Part shown: positions 21,701-33,700 of the stretch, piece by piece
Position numbering within the stretch: position 1 is the first letter of the stretch
How the letters are laid out: each line of letters opens with the position of its first letter
Assembly: GCA_039566865.1 (NCBI GenBank)
Contig: CM076954.1
Coordinates: forward strand, 11,494,001 to 11,558,000
Direction of reading: 5' to 3'
DNA length: 64,000 nt
Source: Aurelia coerulea
Lineage: Eukaryota; Cnidaria; Scyphozoa; Semaeostomeae; Ulmaridae
Notes under the pieces: model-generated
The model's input: only the letters and a program-made list of their open reading frames with translations
The model's database searches: none
What the model was told of the DNA's origin: nothing
Made by a program: the position numbers and the translations under genes

Positions 21701-24700
21701 ATGGCAGTGGAGGAGGAAATGGTCACTATCTTCATCAGCAGTACCACACCGGCAGACAGGATCGAGACAGTCAAAGTTATGTCTAAATCTATGCTAATTT
21801 AGTCCACTAAACTTTAGTCGCAATTTCGACAAATGCCTAATCCAGCAATATCATTTATACCGTAAATTGAATTCTTATTGGGTCTTATCATCGCAAATGA
21901 TTTACGTTTGAACTCAGAAACTAACGTTGAATTTTTGTTTCATCATCAAGCAAATTCCACTCAAAAGGAACATTTTGAAAATAGGTGTTCGAGTATCGCG
22001 CAGTTTTTCCAACATTTTGGTGATACATTCTCATATTTCGAAAATTGTAGCTTACGTTGCGCTCAGGGGGAATTTCAGCAAACAAATAATCTGGGGAATT
22101 GGATTTTGTCAAATTGTAAAAATGACACAGTCGTCTATACCATCTCCTGAGATACAAGTCCTCCCAGCCAAGTTCCCTGTAAAGACGTTCCCTGCTTGTT
22201 CCTCTCCATGCACCAGCACTCATTTTCATTTTTTCATTTTTCATTATTTTTACACGGTGGCCCCGTCAATCGAGAGGATTGCTTTACAGGGGGCCGTGCC
22301 AAACTTTACAATATTACTAAAAATTACTAACAAATTACCTATATTTACAATCTAAAATAAAAAAATAAATGAAAAACAATGGAGTTAGCCTGAGAGAGGC
22401 AAATTACTTTTCAGCATACTTTTAAAAATGCTAAGAGAGGGTGCTTGTTTGACATCCAAAGGCAATTCATTCCAAGTCTTTGCACCCCGGAAAGATATCG
22501 CTTTCTGCCCATTGCAAGTTTTCATCCTTGGAACAAGGACATCGGCAATGGCATTCCGCAAATTCATACTGATATCACGCGCAGAGTTTTTCTTGAAAAG
22601 GTTTGAAAGATAGCCGGGTGCAAGACCTGACAATGCTTTGTATGTAATAGTAGCTGTCTCGCATTTTATCATTTCCGTAACCGTTGGCCAATTTAGTTCC
22701 TTGATCAAATTTGAGGCGGAAACATCATAGCTGCTATTGGTGACAATTCTTGCAGCTCGATTTTGCAATTTTTGTATGGTTTGTAATCTGGTTTCACTGC
22801 AGCCTCCCCAAACAGAACAGCAATAACGGAAATGTGGCTCTACGATGCCATGATACATTTTGATTAAGGTATCCTTAGGTACGAATTTTTTGGCATATTT
22901 CAAAAATCCTAGAGCACGAGACAGTTTGCTACATAATAATTTCGTGTTCCGATCCCAAACGAGGCTATCATCAAGTTGGACTCCTAAATATTTTACATTT
23001 TTAACGATGTCAATTTCAGCGCCATCAATAACAAATGATGGGGTCTCTACTTTATTGTCAGCAATCTTTTTTAGGTTTGGTCGAGAACCTACAACCATCG
23101 CCTGTGTCTTTACGACATTTAGTAACAGTTTGTTCCCTTGTAACCATTCCTTTAGCCGATCGAGATCACTATTCAGTGTGTCATTCAACTCGTTGATATT
23201 TTTCGCAGAATGTGAAATACTTGTGTCATCAGCATACATTGTCACATTGCATTTACGGAGAGACATAGGGAGATCGTTAATATAAATTAGAAAAAGGAGT
23301 GGACCAAGACATGAACCCTGTGGCACTCCGCAATCAACCTTTTGTAAACTTGAGGATGTGCCATTGACCTTGCAGAATTGACGTCGGTTTTGCAGAAGGA
23401 CTTAAACCAAGAATGCTCATGACCATCTATGCCATATTTTTTTAGTTTCGCAAGTAAAATTTGATGATCAACGGTATCAAAAGCTTTTTTTAGGTAGATA
23501 AATACCATCGCAGTGTATTTCCCGTTATCCATATTTACATACCAATCGTCAGTGCTATTTAATAAACAAGTAACCACAGAGTGCAAAGACCTGAAGCCAG
23601 ACTGGTGCGAGAAAAGGAGCTTGTTTCTATCCAAGTATTCGTAAACCTGGTTGTAAACCAGCTTTTCGAATACTCTAGACAAGAAAGGGAGCACCGATAT
23701 TGGTCTGTAGTTAGAGCGATCATCTTTTTGCCCACTTTTGAATATAGGGGCAACTCTCGCAACCTTCCATGAATTGGGAAAGCTCCCAGTTGCTAGAGAT
23801 AGATTGAAAATGTCGCAAAGGGACTCAGCTATGACCGGAAGACCAGCTTTCAGAAAGAAATTAGCAATACCATCAGTACCAAATCCCATCGATGATTTGA
23901 ATTTGCCTAGAGCCTTTTCAACCTGCCAAAGCACCGCTAGGGCAGCACAATACCATTTTCATTTTCATTTTTCATTTTAAATTATTTATACACAAAAACC
24001 CTTCAGCTAACAAACGCAATACTTAAATAAGAAAATAAATATCCTAATTACATTAATATAGTCTATATACAGTTAAAGCAAAATTATGTACAGTAATCTA
24101 TGTAGTAGCAGCTGCTCTTCCAGGGCGTCGTGTTTTAGTTTGTGTTCAGCTCATATAATAACTTTTCAATTGTTTTTTGAATCTACTAAGTGTAGGGAGC
24201 TCTCTGATATTGATGGGTATATTGTTCCAAGCTTTCAGAGCCGAATAGTGAAAGCCTTTCTTGACATATTCAAGATTATTTCTTGGGATTTGTAGGTCCC
24301 TGCAATTCCTTGTTCTGTAGTTGGAATGCTGGGTCCTATGATGGTATTTACCCCAAAGGCTTTCGGGACATTGCCTGTTGATTATTTTATATGTCATAAC
24401 TGATCGATCAAAGTTTATTAGTTGTTCAACTGTCAACCAATTATGAGACCAATTGTCTTTTAGTCTGGCCTTATCAATAATCGAATGGGCTCTGTCCTGC
24501 AGACGTTGGAGGGTATTCAATTTTGATTTAGGAAGACTCCCCCAAATAACATTGGCGTATCGCAGATGGCTTTCTACAAGTGCACGGTACACATGCTCCA
24601 GCTGGGATTGGGAAATGAGATTTTTCAATTTTTTTAGTGACTTAAGACCGCCACTAATCTTCCCTTTCACTTTGTTGAATTGTTCATCCCAGTTTAGCCC

Positions 24701-27700
24701 TTCATCCACAATAACCCCTAGTGATTTAGTCTTCACCACACGCTTAATTTCTGAATTGTTAAGATTCAGTGGTTCTGAGATTTCAACCTTGTTTGTCCTC
24801 CGTGGATGGCCAATGATCATGTATTCAGTTTTTTTCGGGTTGGCACTTAACTTGTTTATCCGCATCCATTCCGAGATGTTTCTTAATTCTTTGTGGGCAT
24901 TTGTAATTAGATCATCGACGTTACCAGATGTTAATGTAACATGTGTGTCATCTGCATACATACTAGCCCTAGAGAATTCTAAGCATTTTTCAAAGTCATT
25001 AAGGTAGATTATAAATAGGAGTGGTCCCAAGCAGGATCCTTGAGGTACACCACATGTTACCAATCTAGCCCCCGACTGTTGTCCATTAACTGAGCAGAAT
25101 TAAATTGACCGAGTCTGTTCAAGTCGCTCTGTAAAATTTAGACGCACTTGAGGATCGTATTTATGATAAATAATATCTCCATAATCAAGATGTGGTCTAA
25201 CATAAAGTTTATATATGATCTAAAATATCTCTCGAAACATACTTTGAAGGGTATCTTATCATCCCGATGCTGCGCCTCGCTTTTTGTATTGCCTCTCTAA
25301 TGTGACTTTGAAAGTCTAGCTCAGAATCAAGGACCATACCAAGATGCTTGTGCTCACTCTTTCTTGCTGCGTCATCATTACCAAAAGACAAAGGGGGATG
25401 GATTGGTTTGACCCTCAATTTTATCATTTTTCTGGCAAAAATTTTATCTGGATATAACAAAACTTGTTTCACAATTGTGGGTAGACGTTGAAGATGGTGC
25501 ATAGTTCTTATACCCTTGATTCCCTGTGCTGATTCGCGCATGGCGAATACAATATTCCACCTTCTTGGTTACTCCATCCCTTTTTGCAGTTAACTTGCAC
25601 ACAAAGAGGTCATGAGGCTGATTTGTATGAAAGTTCTTGGCGTAGCAAAGGGAAAAGAATCCTATGTTATGACAAAGATCCAAATTCCAGCTACATTATC
25701 ACTGATGTTCTTGTCATAAAAGATGACGAAGAAGTGCCAAATGGATACAGTGGAATATTCTTAACAGATGATACAAGTATGTTTGCTTACCTCTCTTCTG
25801 TAGGTGTTTGAATTATATTCATTTTATGTTGTTAACTGCAGAGTGGGCAGGGAGTTTCTTATCCCTGCTCTTAGCAAATAAAGCATTGGACAGTACACGT
25901 TTTTTATTTAAGAAACTGGTTAATACGAAACCAGTCCAAAGATGGCCAACATTTTAGAAACTCTAGTAGTGTGTCTGAGAAAAAGTAAGGATCTTTTTAA
26001 ACTAAAATAAAGGATGTTTTCGCAAACATTTCGTTGGACCTTTGTTAGTGAGTAATATCAACTAACTGTGTCATTTTCAATGTAATTGAACACTGCTTAT
26101 TCCTGCCGGGTGTCCCAAAAAACGCAACGGATTTAATAGGGACTAGCGATAAGAATTTCGGTCCAATCAATCCATAATAATTCTTCATATAATCCTCGAT
26201 AGGTAAATTGAAGATAGATACCTTGTTTGTTGATATTGGTCCATGGAACAAGGGCAAATTTTGTAAACAATAGAAGCTCTGGTTTGTTTACACATGACGT
26301 CATTCATTCCATCATCCAATTAGCAAGCTCCATTTTGATGGCGTCATCCGATGATAATGGCGACGGGAGGGGCTAGCTGTGGAGAAAACCACACCCTCGC
26401 TTTTTCCTCGCCACGAAAATATACTTTCGCAAAAATTCTAAATATTTTAAACCTGAATAGACCGATAAATTTCACATATGTGGTTGCTTTCACTAACGGC
26501 TGCGTCTTTCACTCTCCTCGCGATCGTTTGCTTTTGACTCGCCTTTTTTGGATTTCTATTCACCACCCACCGTTGACTAGGCCCCCCAACATAACAAGTC
26601 GCACAACTCCACGAGAAATTATTTCACAGCCTCGGATCTTTGGCAGAAAATGTAAGAAATGTGCAAAATGAGTATTTTAAACCCGAGGAGCTAATTCTCT
26701 AGCCTTATCTTTATGATGGTTCTGCTCCAACCGTCCTGGCTCCGAGTGCCGTAAAATCTCGAAATCGTTCAAATACAGAAATCCTATCAGCCGTAAAATA
26801 TCAAAATCCTATAAATTGTAATGAAGCACTAAATCTTTACCCTCTGTAGCTAAAATTATACGCTGTATTCTCCCGCATCCATTACACTCCAATTCGCCTG
26901 ATATTATCCACTTTCCATCGACGATTTTATTATTGCCGCTCTTAAAATGAAATGTGCAGACAATGCTGGGCGGGGCAGAGGCGGGAAGGAAGTAAACTCG
27001 CAACGAACACGAAGTTATTTGAAGATGGTAGATTAATTTCGCGCCTTTTTTATTTTACACAACAAAGAATGCAGATCTGAAAGAACTTGCACCAGTCAAT
27101 GCATTTGGATAGTTGGTCTCCGCCAACTCCAGATTTCTGTTATCAATTTGTCAATTTTTGGGCTGCATTCTTCATCAAATGATTCGATCTCTGAAGCTAA
27201 GTCGGCAGCAGCTACATCTCGTCCTCCTTCGTCGTTCACCATTTCTTCAACACCATCATCAGCCTCGTCATCTTCCTCGTCGCTACTTCCTTCGTCTATC
27301 GTGAAGACTGCCACCCTTGCTTTCTCGGTCAGCTCCTCCAGTCTTTGCTGCAGTGCTTCCTGGCATATCTCGCATGTGCTAATGTTTGGCAGAATGCATT
27401 CTACGTGATACGAATGACCACATCCAAGGAAGACACGCCAGACAGGACTGTCCTTTGAGCAACCAGGTATATCACATTTTCTGTGTTTAGAATTTTGGAA
27501 AAAACCTAAATACAACTGGGCTTAAATTTGATGCTTTTGTGCATGTATGTAGACAGGACTGGAGATTGTTGCCTTTGATCAGGCAAATAACCGGGGGGGG
27601 GGGGGGGTATTCCCATACTTGACCTGACGGCATGTGCCGCTCAACAGGGTGTCCTTTTGCGGTAAAAATTATGCGACAGGGTGTCCTTTTCTAACGAAAA

Positions 27701-30700
27701 TTATGCGACAGGGTATTATAATAGGTAAAAATTATGCGACAGGGTATCACAAGCAAAAATTGCGTTCTACACTGTATATGAGAGGCAAAATTTGTATGCA
27801 ACAGGGTATACCTTTGGCCTATTTTTATGCGACAGGGTGCAGGGTGTGGAGAGGTTTTCCACACACCCCCGGCGCTTCCTTAGTCCTTAGTCAAGTACCC
27901 CCCTCCCCCCAGGGCAAATAATTACAACAAGCCTATATTAAAAAGGATCAGTCAAACCCAATATAAACTTGCTTTTTTATGTCACGCAACTCAAGTTTTC
28001 ACACAAAACATCTCAGTGACACATTCAAACAACACTGCACTCAAAACAAAACATGAAACAGAATTTTGAAATTTTGTCTCCCACTAAACATTTTCCAAAT
28101 TTCACAAATTGGGTGCTTCCCCAGTGGCGGAGCCATGGGTGTGTATGAGGGGGTAAATGCGCCCCCACTTGTGAAAATCTGGCTAAAATTGTAAATGACA
28201 AATGTAATAAAATGTCTGTGTATACAGTACTTTTTACACCCCCAGCTGGAAAATTGTGGCCTTTTACCCCCTCAATATTTTTTGTCTGGCTTCTCCACTG
28301 TACTTTCATATTGATACACATCAGGGAGTGCACCACATTGTCTCTGTTATTACCCAATCCCAAGAGATCAATGATAGTTTGGCATGAGTTAGAATTCTGA
28401 ATATGTGCTTTCATCACAAACAACTAAACTACAGTAATTTGTTACTGCTAAAATGAACATTATAATCATAATTGTTTAGCATTCTAAATTCGACACTCAT
28501 CCCAGAAACTGTTCAAAAAAAGTAAATTGCATTCCAAGAATTTTCTGTCTTAAAACTACCCCAAAACTGGCATACATTCCCGTGTATGAGCAAATAGCAT
28601 AGTACCCCCAGGTTCTCAGGAGCGCAGTGGTTGGGAAATCTCTCTCTCAATCAATAGATACTGTAAAACTTTGCCCAGGCCAATAATGGCATTAGAGTAA
28701 CATAGAAAATGTAAAGTTTTGACTCACCTCAGTGGGTCTGGAGAAGAACTGGGACTAATAAACCCAACTGGCAACAATTCATTTTTCACAATTTTGTCAG
28801 CTCCAAACAAATTTGGCAATTTCCATCTTGTAATTTGGCTCAGTTTTTTTGTGTTTTTTCCATTTTTTCCTTTTTTTGTTTTTTTGTTTTTTGTCACTAA
28901 CTCTGCTTGCCCTGGATTAGACATCAAGACTCCAAATTTTTGTGTTAAGAACTCTGCAGATTTTAATTTAAGGCTCTTGATTTTCCTTTCACTGAATCCA
29001 GACTTCTTGATTGGAACGAACGTTGATTGGAAGTCATGCAGCTCATGTTTTCGTGCGTCTATCTCTCGTGCTACCAACCTCACTTTGTTTGCATTTTCAT
29101 GAGACTTGGTTCTAGCTCTCAGAAGAGAATGAAAATTTTCGACAGGATATTCGTCAAAGGCACAAAGAGATGAGAAGAGGGTCTGGACAATAGGATGGTC
29201 GATACTTTTAAAATATTCAATGTTGGAAAGAGCAATCAACAAAGCTTTATCATAATGCCTTCTTCTAAACAGAAGAAACATCAGCCAACAACGCAACATG
29301 GAGTCATAATACAGATCAACCATTTGGTTCTTGAAGATAACAGAATATATGCTGAGTACCAGTGGAATGTAGTTATCAAGAAGATTTACAAGGGTCAAGA
29401 ACTCAACATCCTTACAGTGAGCAAACGCTCCCAAGATTTCATCACGCACAATTGACCAACCACCATACAAAACCTCAAGAAGAAAGGATATTCGCCATGG
29501 CTTAGGTTTCTTTGCAAGAGCTTTCTTTCCATGAAACAGAAAGGAATACAGATCTGCAAACACCCCATGAAATTTCAAGACTACATTTTCCCTTGCATTA
29601 AGGGAAATATGGAGAGGACCAAGAAATGAGATTATGTTGTCAAGATGATTATCTACATTGTAGACCATCTGGCGAACATAAAACTGGGCTGGCCAGTCTC
29701 CAAGAAAAGGAACTACAAATGCTTCAAGATACTCAGACAAGCCATTTGCCAGGATGACATTCATTGCAGTGAGAAAATCAGCATAAGACTTCAGTGGTAA
29801 CTCAATACAGTCCACCAACTTGCATCCATCCATTGATCTTAATTCTCTCATTTCTTGTTGCTGGTAATCGTGGACCAAAAGGCGGTGTCTTTGTGACTCT
29901 GGATCAAAGAATTTGGTGTGCAACCAATCTGGCATATCACTAACATACGTTTTGGATAATTTCTTCATATTATTTGACAACAGGGATTTCAACAATGTGA
30001 TATTTGCTGGCACAGGGTCATTGACAGGAGCATCAGCCACAGGAATTGCATTTACATCAAAAACTTTTACTAGGAGGGTTGCCATGTGCACAACTTGAGT
30101 TTGGGTATCTGAAGATGGACGATGGTGGGTGTGTATGTTATGGTAATCATCTATGAATAGGGTGACTAGCTTCTCATTTGCTTTAGCATCATGCAGAACT
30201 TTCTGGACAGTGTTAAGGTGGTCTGATGATATTTCTTTGGATGCATTTGTAACCGTGTATGGATGTGCTGCTAGCCCCATTCTCCGCAATGCTTCTACCC
30301 CTCTATCAGAAACCCCAAGACCACGCAATGTTCTGGCAGTTGCAACCTGAAACCAGTTTGCTTGTTGTGACTGGCCGTAAATTAGGGTGTATATAACTGA
30401 AACTGTTCTTAGCTCATTTGTGTCTTTTCGCTTATCGGACTGTCTGTCAGTTTCCATAGCATTCAAAATAAAATCAAAAATCTTCACAGCGCCAGCATCT
30501 GAGCATAATTTTCTGAATTCAATTGGATCAGTCACTGGGGTTCCACGTTTCCCAAACTTATCAGTACAGAAATTCCTCAACTTTTCCACCTCTGTTTTCA
30601 AATTACAGAAACTTGATGCTTGTGAAACAAGAAAATCAAATTTGGCTTTTGGGAGTAATACAGCATCTCCATCAATGGTTACTGGAGCATTGATATCTTC

Positions 30701-33700
30701 ACAAAATGCTGTCACTGTGTCACTTGGAGCAGGACTTGTTGATTCCTGAGAACTAAGCCACAGCTTCTGGCTTGGAGAACTTAGCGTAATGGTGGCTTCT
30801 GACACTTGTGTGGACTGTGACTCATCTCCAGAGATTATATCATTCATTGGTGATGAAGGCTAAAGGAAAATAGTAAGCTCCATCCAATAAAGATTTTCTA
30901 GCTCAGTCCTCAAAGATTTTACCTGAGTTGTAGGTTTTTAGCGTATTTTAATTGTTTTCTTTTTGCCAAAAGGGGATGATTAAACATGTCGAGGATGCAT
31001 CTGGTGATATTTTTGTCCTCAGTATTTTTCAACAGTTTTAGTATATAATTATAACACATCAAAACACTCAGGGGGTGGGGGCATGCTGCACATTTTCCAA
31101 AGAAATTTTTCAGTGTTTACACTTTTAGCGTGTCTGTTATTCCACTGAAGGAATTTTCTTTCAACTCTTATCAAAAGTTTTAATACTTTTATGAAAGATT
31201 TGATAAGATAATTTATAAAAAGTTTCATTGCAATGAATGAATATAATTTCTGTGTTCATCAATGAAGTTTCTGTTACTTGTGTGAATGGAAACAACAAGA
31301 CAACTGGTAGTCTGATGAAAGTCAAGTGAACAAATGAAAAGCTATGAAAAGGAAGAATGAGATGAAAGTGAAAAGAAAAATGAGAGGAGAGAGAGGATGC
31401 ATACCATAACTTGAGAAGCAGATGATTCAGTTTGGTCTGAGGATGACATCTCTTCCTGTTTCTCAATTACATCAAGGCATTCCAAACACACTGAACGTAT
31501 GTGATGACTTACAAAACCACGGTCCTTCGCCAAATTCTTCATTAACATCAAATATTTATAACAAGGCACCTTCACTTTCATTCCAAATTTCTTATCATTT
31601 CTGCACCACTCATTGTGTAAAGGGTTGCTGCAGGACTTCTTTGGTTTACCCATCTCTTAAATATCTAAATCATCTCACAAATCTTATTTAAATTTCTGTT
31701 AACAAGTGCCAAGGAGATGGGTAAACGATAACATTGAAAGGGGTTTTGAGGGACCTATCCCGCGCATTTGTGGAGAGATTTCCCGCCAAAACGCCCCCAA
31801 GAACAAAAGGAAAATGTAGAAACGACTTACCATTGGCCCCCTCCCCTCCCTGGGGACTACATTATCCATATATGGGTTACAATAGCAATGAAGGTCATGG
31901 CTAAATTCAGTGCTAAAGTTACGATAACGTTGAATTAAAATGCATATGACAGCGACTCATCTCGTAGAATTGATCGTCCTGTTTCCCTTTGTCTTCTTGT
32001 CGTTTATTCGCTTCGTTGTGTGTGTCATGCAACACTGCAGTTTGACTTCAAACTCCTCGAAATAATAGCAGAAAATCTTTGCGATACTTGCTATAAAATC
32101 GTTGTGCTCTTTGAAAAATTTCTTCGAAAGTTACAGCGAAAGCATCCTCCATCAAAACAAGTCTGCCATCTACAAATAACTTCGTGTTGATTGCGAGATT
32201 CTTTGTCCTGCTTTTCGCGCGCTCGGGGTTCTCCCCCCAAATATCCTAGGCGGGCCAGGCTGCAGAAAAACCTAATCGGGGAGATCAAGGGTTTGAAAAT
32301 TAACTCCTCGGGTTTAAAATACTCATTTTGCACATTTCTTACATTTTCTGCCAAAGATCCGAGGCTGTGAAATAATTTCTCGTGGAGTTGTGCGACTTGT
32401 TATGTTGGGGGGCCTAGTCAACGGTGGGTGGTGAATAGAAATCCAAAAAAGGCGAGTCAAAAGCAAACGATCGCGAGGAGAGTGAAAGACGCAGCCGTTA
32501 GTGAAAGCAACCACATATGTGAAATTTATCGGTCTATTCAGGTTTAAAATATTTAGAATTTTTGCGAAAGTATATTTTCGTGGCGAGGAAAAAGCGAGGG
32601 TGTGGTTTTCTCCACAGCTAGCCCCTCCCGTCGCCATTATCATCGGATGACGCCATCAAAATGGAGCTTGCTGATTGGATGATGGAATGAATGACGTCAT
32701 GTGTAAACAAACCAGAGCTTCTATTGTTTACAAAATTTGCCCTTGTTGGTCCATGGAGAGTTTGGATATCAATATTGAAAGTTCAAATTTGCCTGAACCT
32801 CCAAACCAGAGCTTGTGGCTTTTAGCCTAAACTGCAAACGCGCTATCTTGGGGAATCTCCTGAATTACGTTAAATAAGAGAATAAAGCCTTATGCTGAGG
32901 AAAATATTTGAATAGAAAATCAATCAAATTCATCAATTCTGTCCTGAAAAGACATCTTTGTTTATGCTTCAATAGTTTCGAAAATTTAGCATTGCATCTG
33001 TCTCATAAAAGAAAGTAATCCGCGAAATAATTTTGCTTGGATGTGAAAAATGAATTAGTTCTTGTAATCTTCATGACTTTAATGAAATGCATTTTGTTTC
33101 ATCTTTCCTCGAATTATAGCGAAACAAGAAGTCAAATATACCCAAGGGAAAATTATCCATGGATAAGATCCTTAAGAATGCTCACTCGTACTTGTTTTTG
33201 CAGGTGCGCTATGATTGAAGAAATATATTCCTTTGTTTGTCAATTTTTAGCTTTCAAATTTCAATTCAAATGTGTTTCTAAACATGTGCGTCTTAGCGTG
33301 CTCACACTACTACACTTTGCATATGACTGAGGAGATTCCTCTAGCACGTTTTTCAGTTAGGCCAAAACCCGAAACCTCTGGTTTGGACATAGAAGCAAAT
33401 TTGGACTTTCAATATTGATATTCCAACTCCCCATGCACCAATATCAACAAACAAGGTATTTATCTTCAAGTTAGCTATCGAGGATTATATCAAACATTAT
33501 TTTGGATTGATTGGACCTAAATTCTTGTCACTAGTCCCGATCAAATCCGTTGCGTTTTTTTTTGGACACCCGGTATATGATGTTTTATAATGTCAACAAA
33601 CAATTTTGAAGCAGTGTTAGAGACCACACGATAATTTGTGCATTTTAGATACAAGAAACAAATCAAGAAGATTGTGGTACTAAATGCGAACATTTTCATT

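Larger units (their letters stand above)
18748..25589. other. MVB12 intron 1 (6.8 kb), retroelement-rich
   Basis: 18750-20640 holds no feature I can name; weak minus-strand ORFs at 18797-19278 lack recognisable motifs. A GC-rich patch lies at 21238-21390. From 21540 to 25541 it is nearly all minus-strand non-LTR retrotransposon debris (separate entries), ending 48 bp before exon 2. Confidence 0.6.
26247..32747 (-). mobile_element. Apparently intact 6.5-kb DNA transposon of unrecognised superfamily
   Basis: Flanked by 9-bp duplications GGTCCATGG (26238-26246 and 32748-32756) that fall exactly at the break in the surrounding foldback element. It begins AACAAGGGCAAATTTTGTAA and ends with the reverse complement. 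Terminal inverted repeats span about 26247-26698 and 32296-32747. They are almost identical: a 106-codon stretch within them translates identically from both ends; I saw one mismatch near 26315. One minus-strand gene fills the interior (27096-31653). Near-identical repeats, an intact duplication and open exons suggest a recent insertion. The 9-bp duplication and long repeats recall Mutator-like elements, but I see no MULE motif in the protein. Confidence 0.85.
26106..33573. mobile_element. TA-type foldback element (host of the 6.5-kb transposon)
   Basis: The left end CCGGGTGTCCCAAAAAACGC and right end GGACACCCGG then TA carry arms of about 140 bp that align well (CAACGGATTT, GGTCCAATCAATCC, ATAATCCTCGATAG, TACCTTGTTTGTTGATATTG). 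With the insertion 26247-32756 removed it is about 960 bp. Its inner right part holds a second inverted repeat (ATATCAATATTGAAAGTTCA). The CTCGATAG...AACTTGAA block is homologous to the satellite monomer at 50056-62600. Confidence 0.85.

Noticed and set aside
26351..26671. 106-codon ORF, with an identical copy at 32323-32643 on the other strand
   Set aside because: Both lie wholly inside the terminal inverted repeats of the 6.5-kb transposon, so identity reflects the repeats. No protein motif.
27096..27515. Separate RING-finger gene
   Set aside because: The Met at 27515 lies upstream of a good acceptor (AAACACAG), and the frame joins exactly to the transposase core, so it is treated as its last exon.
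28724..29102. Plus-strand ORFs across 28719-30749
   Set aside because: Antisense shadows of the transposase core exon.
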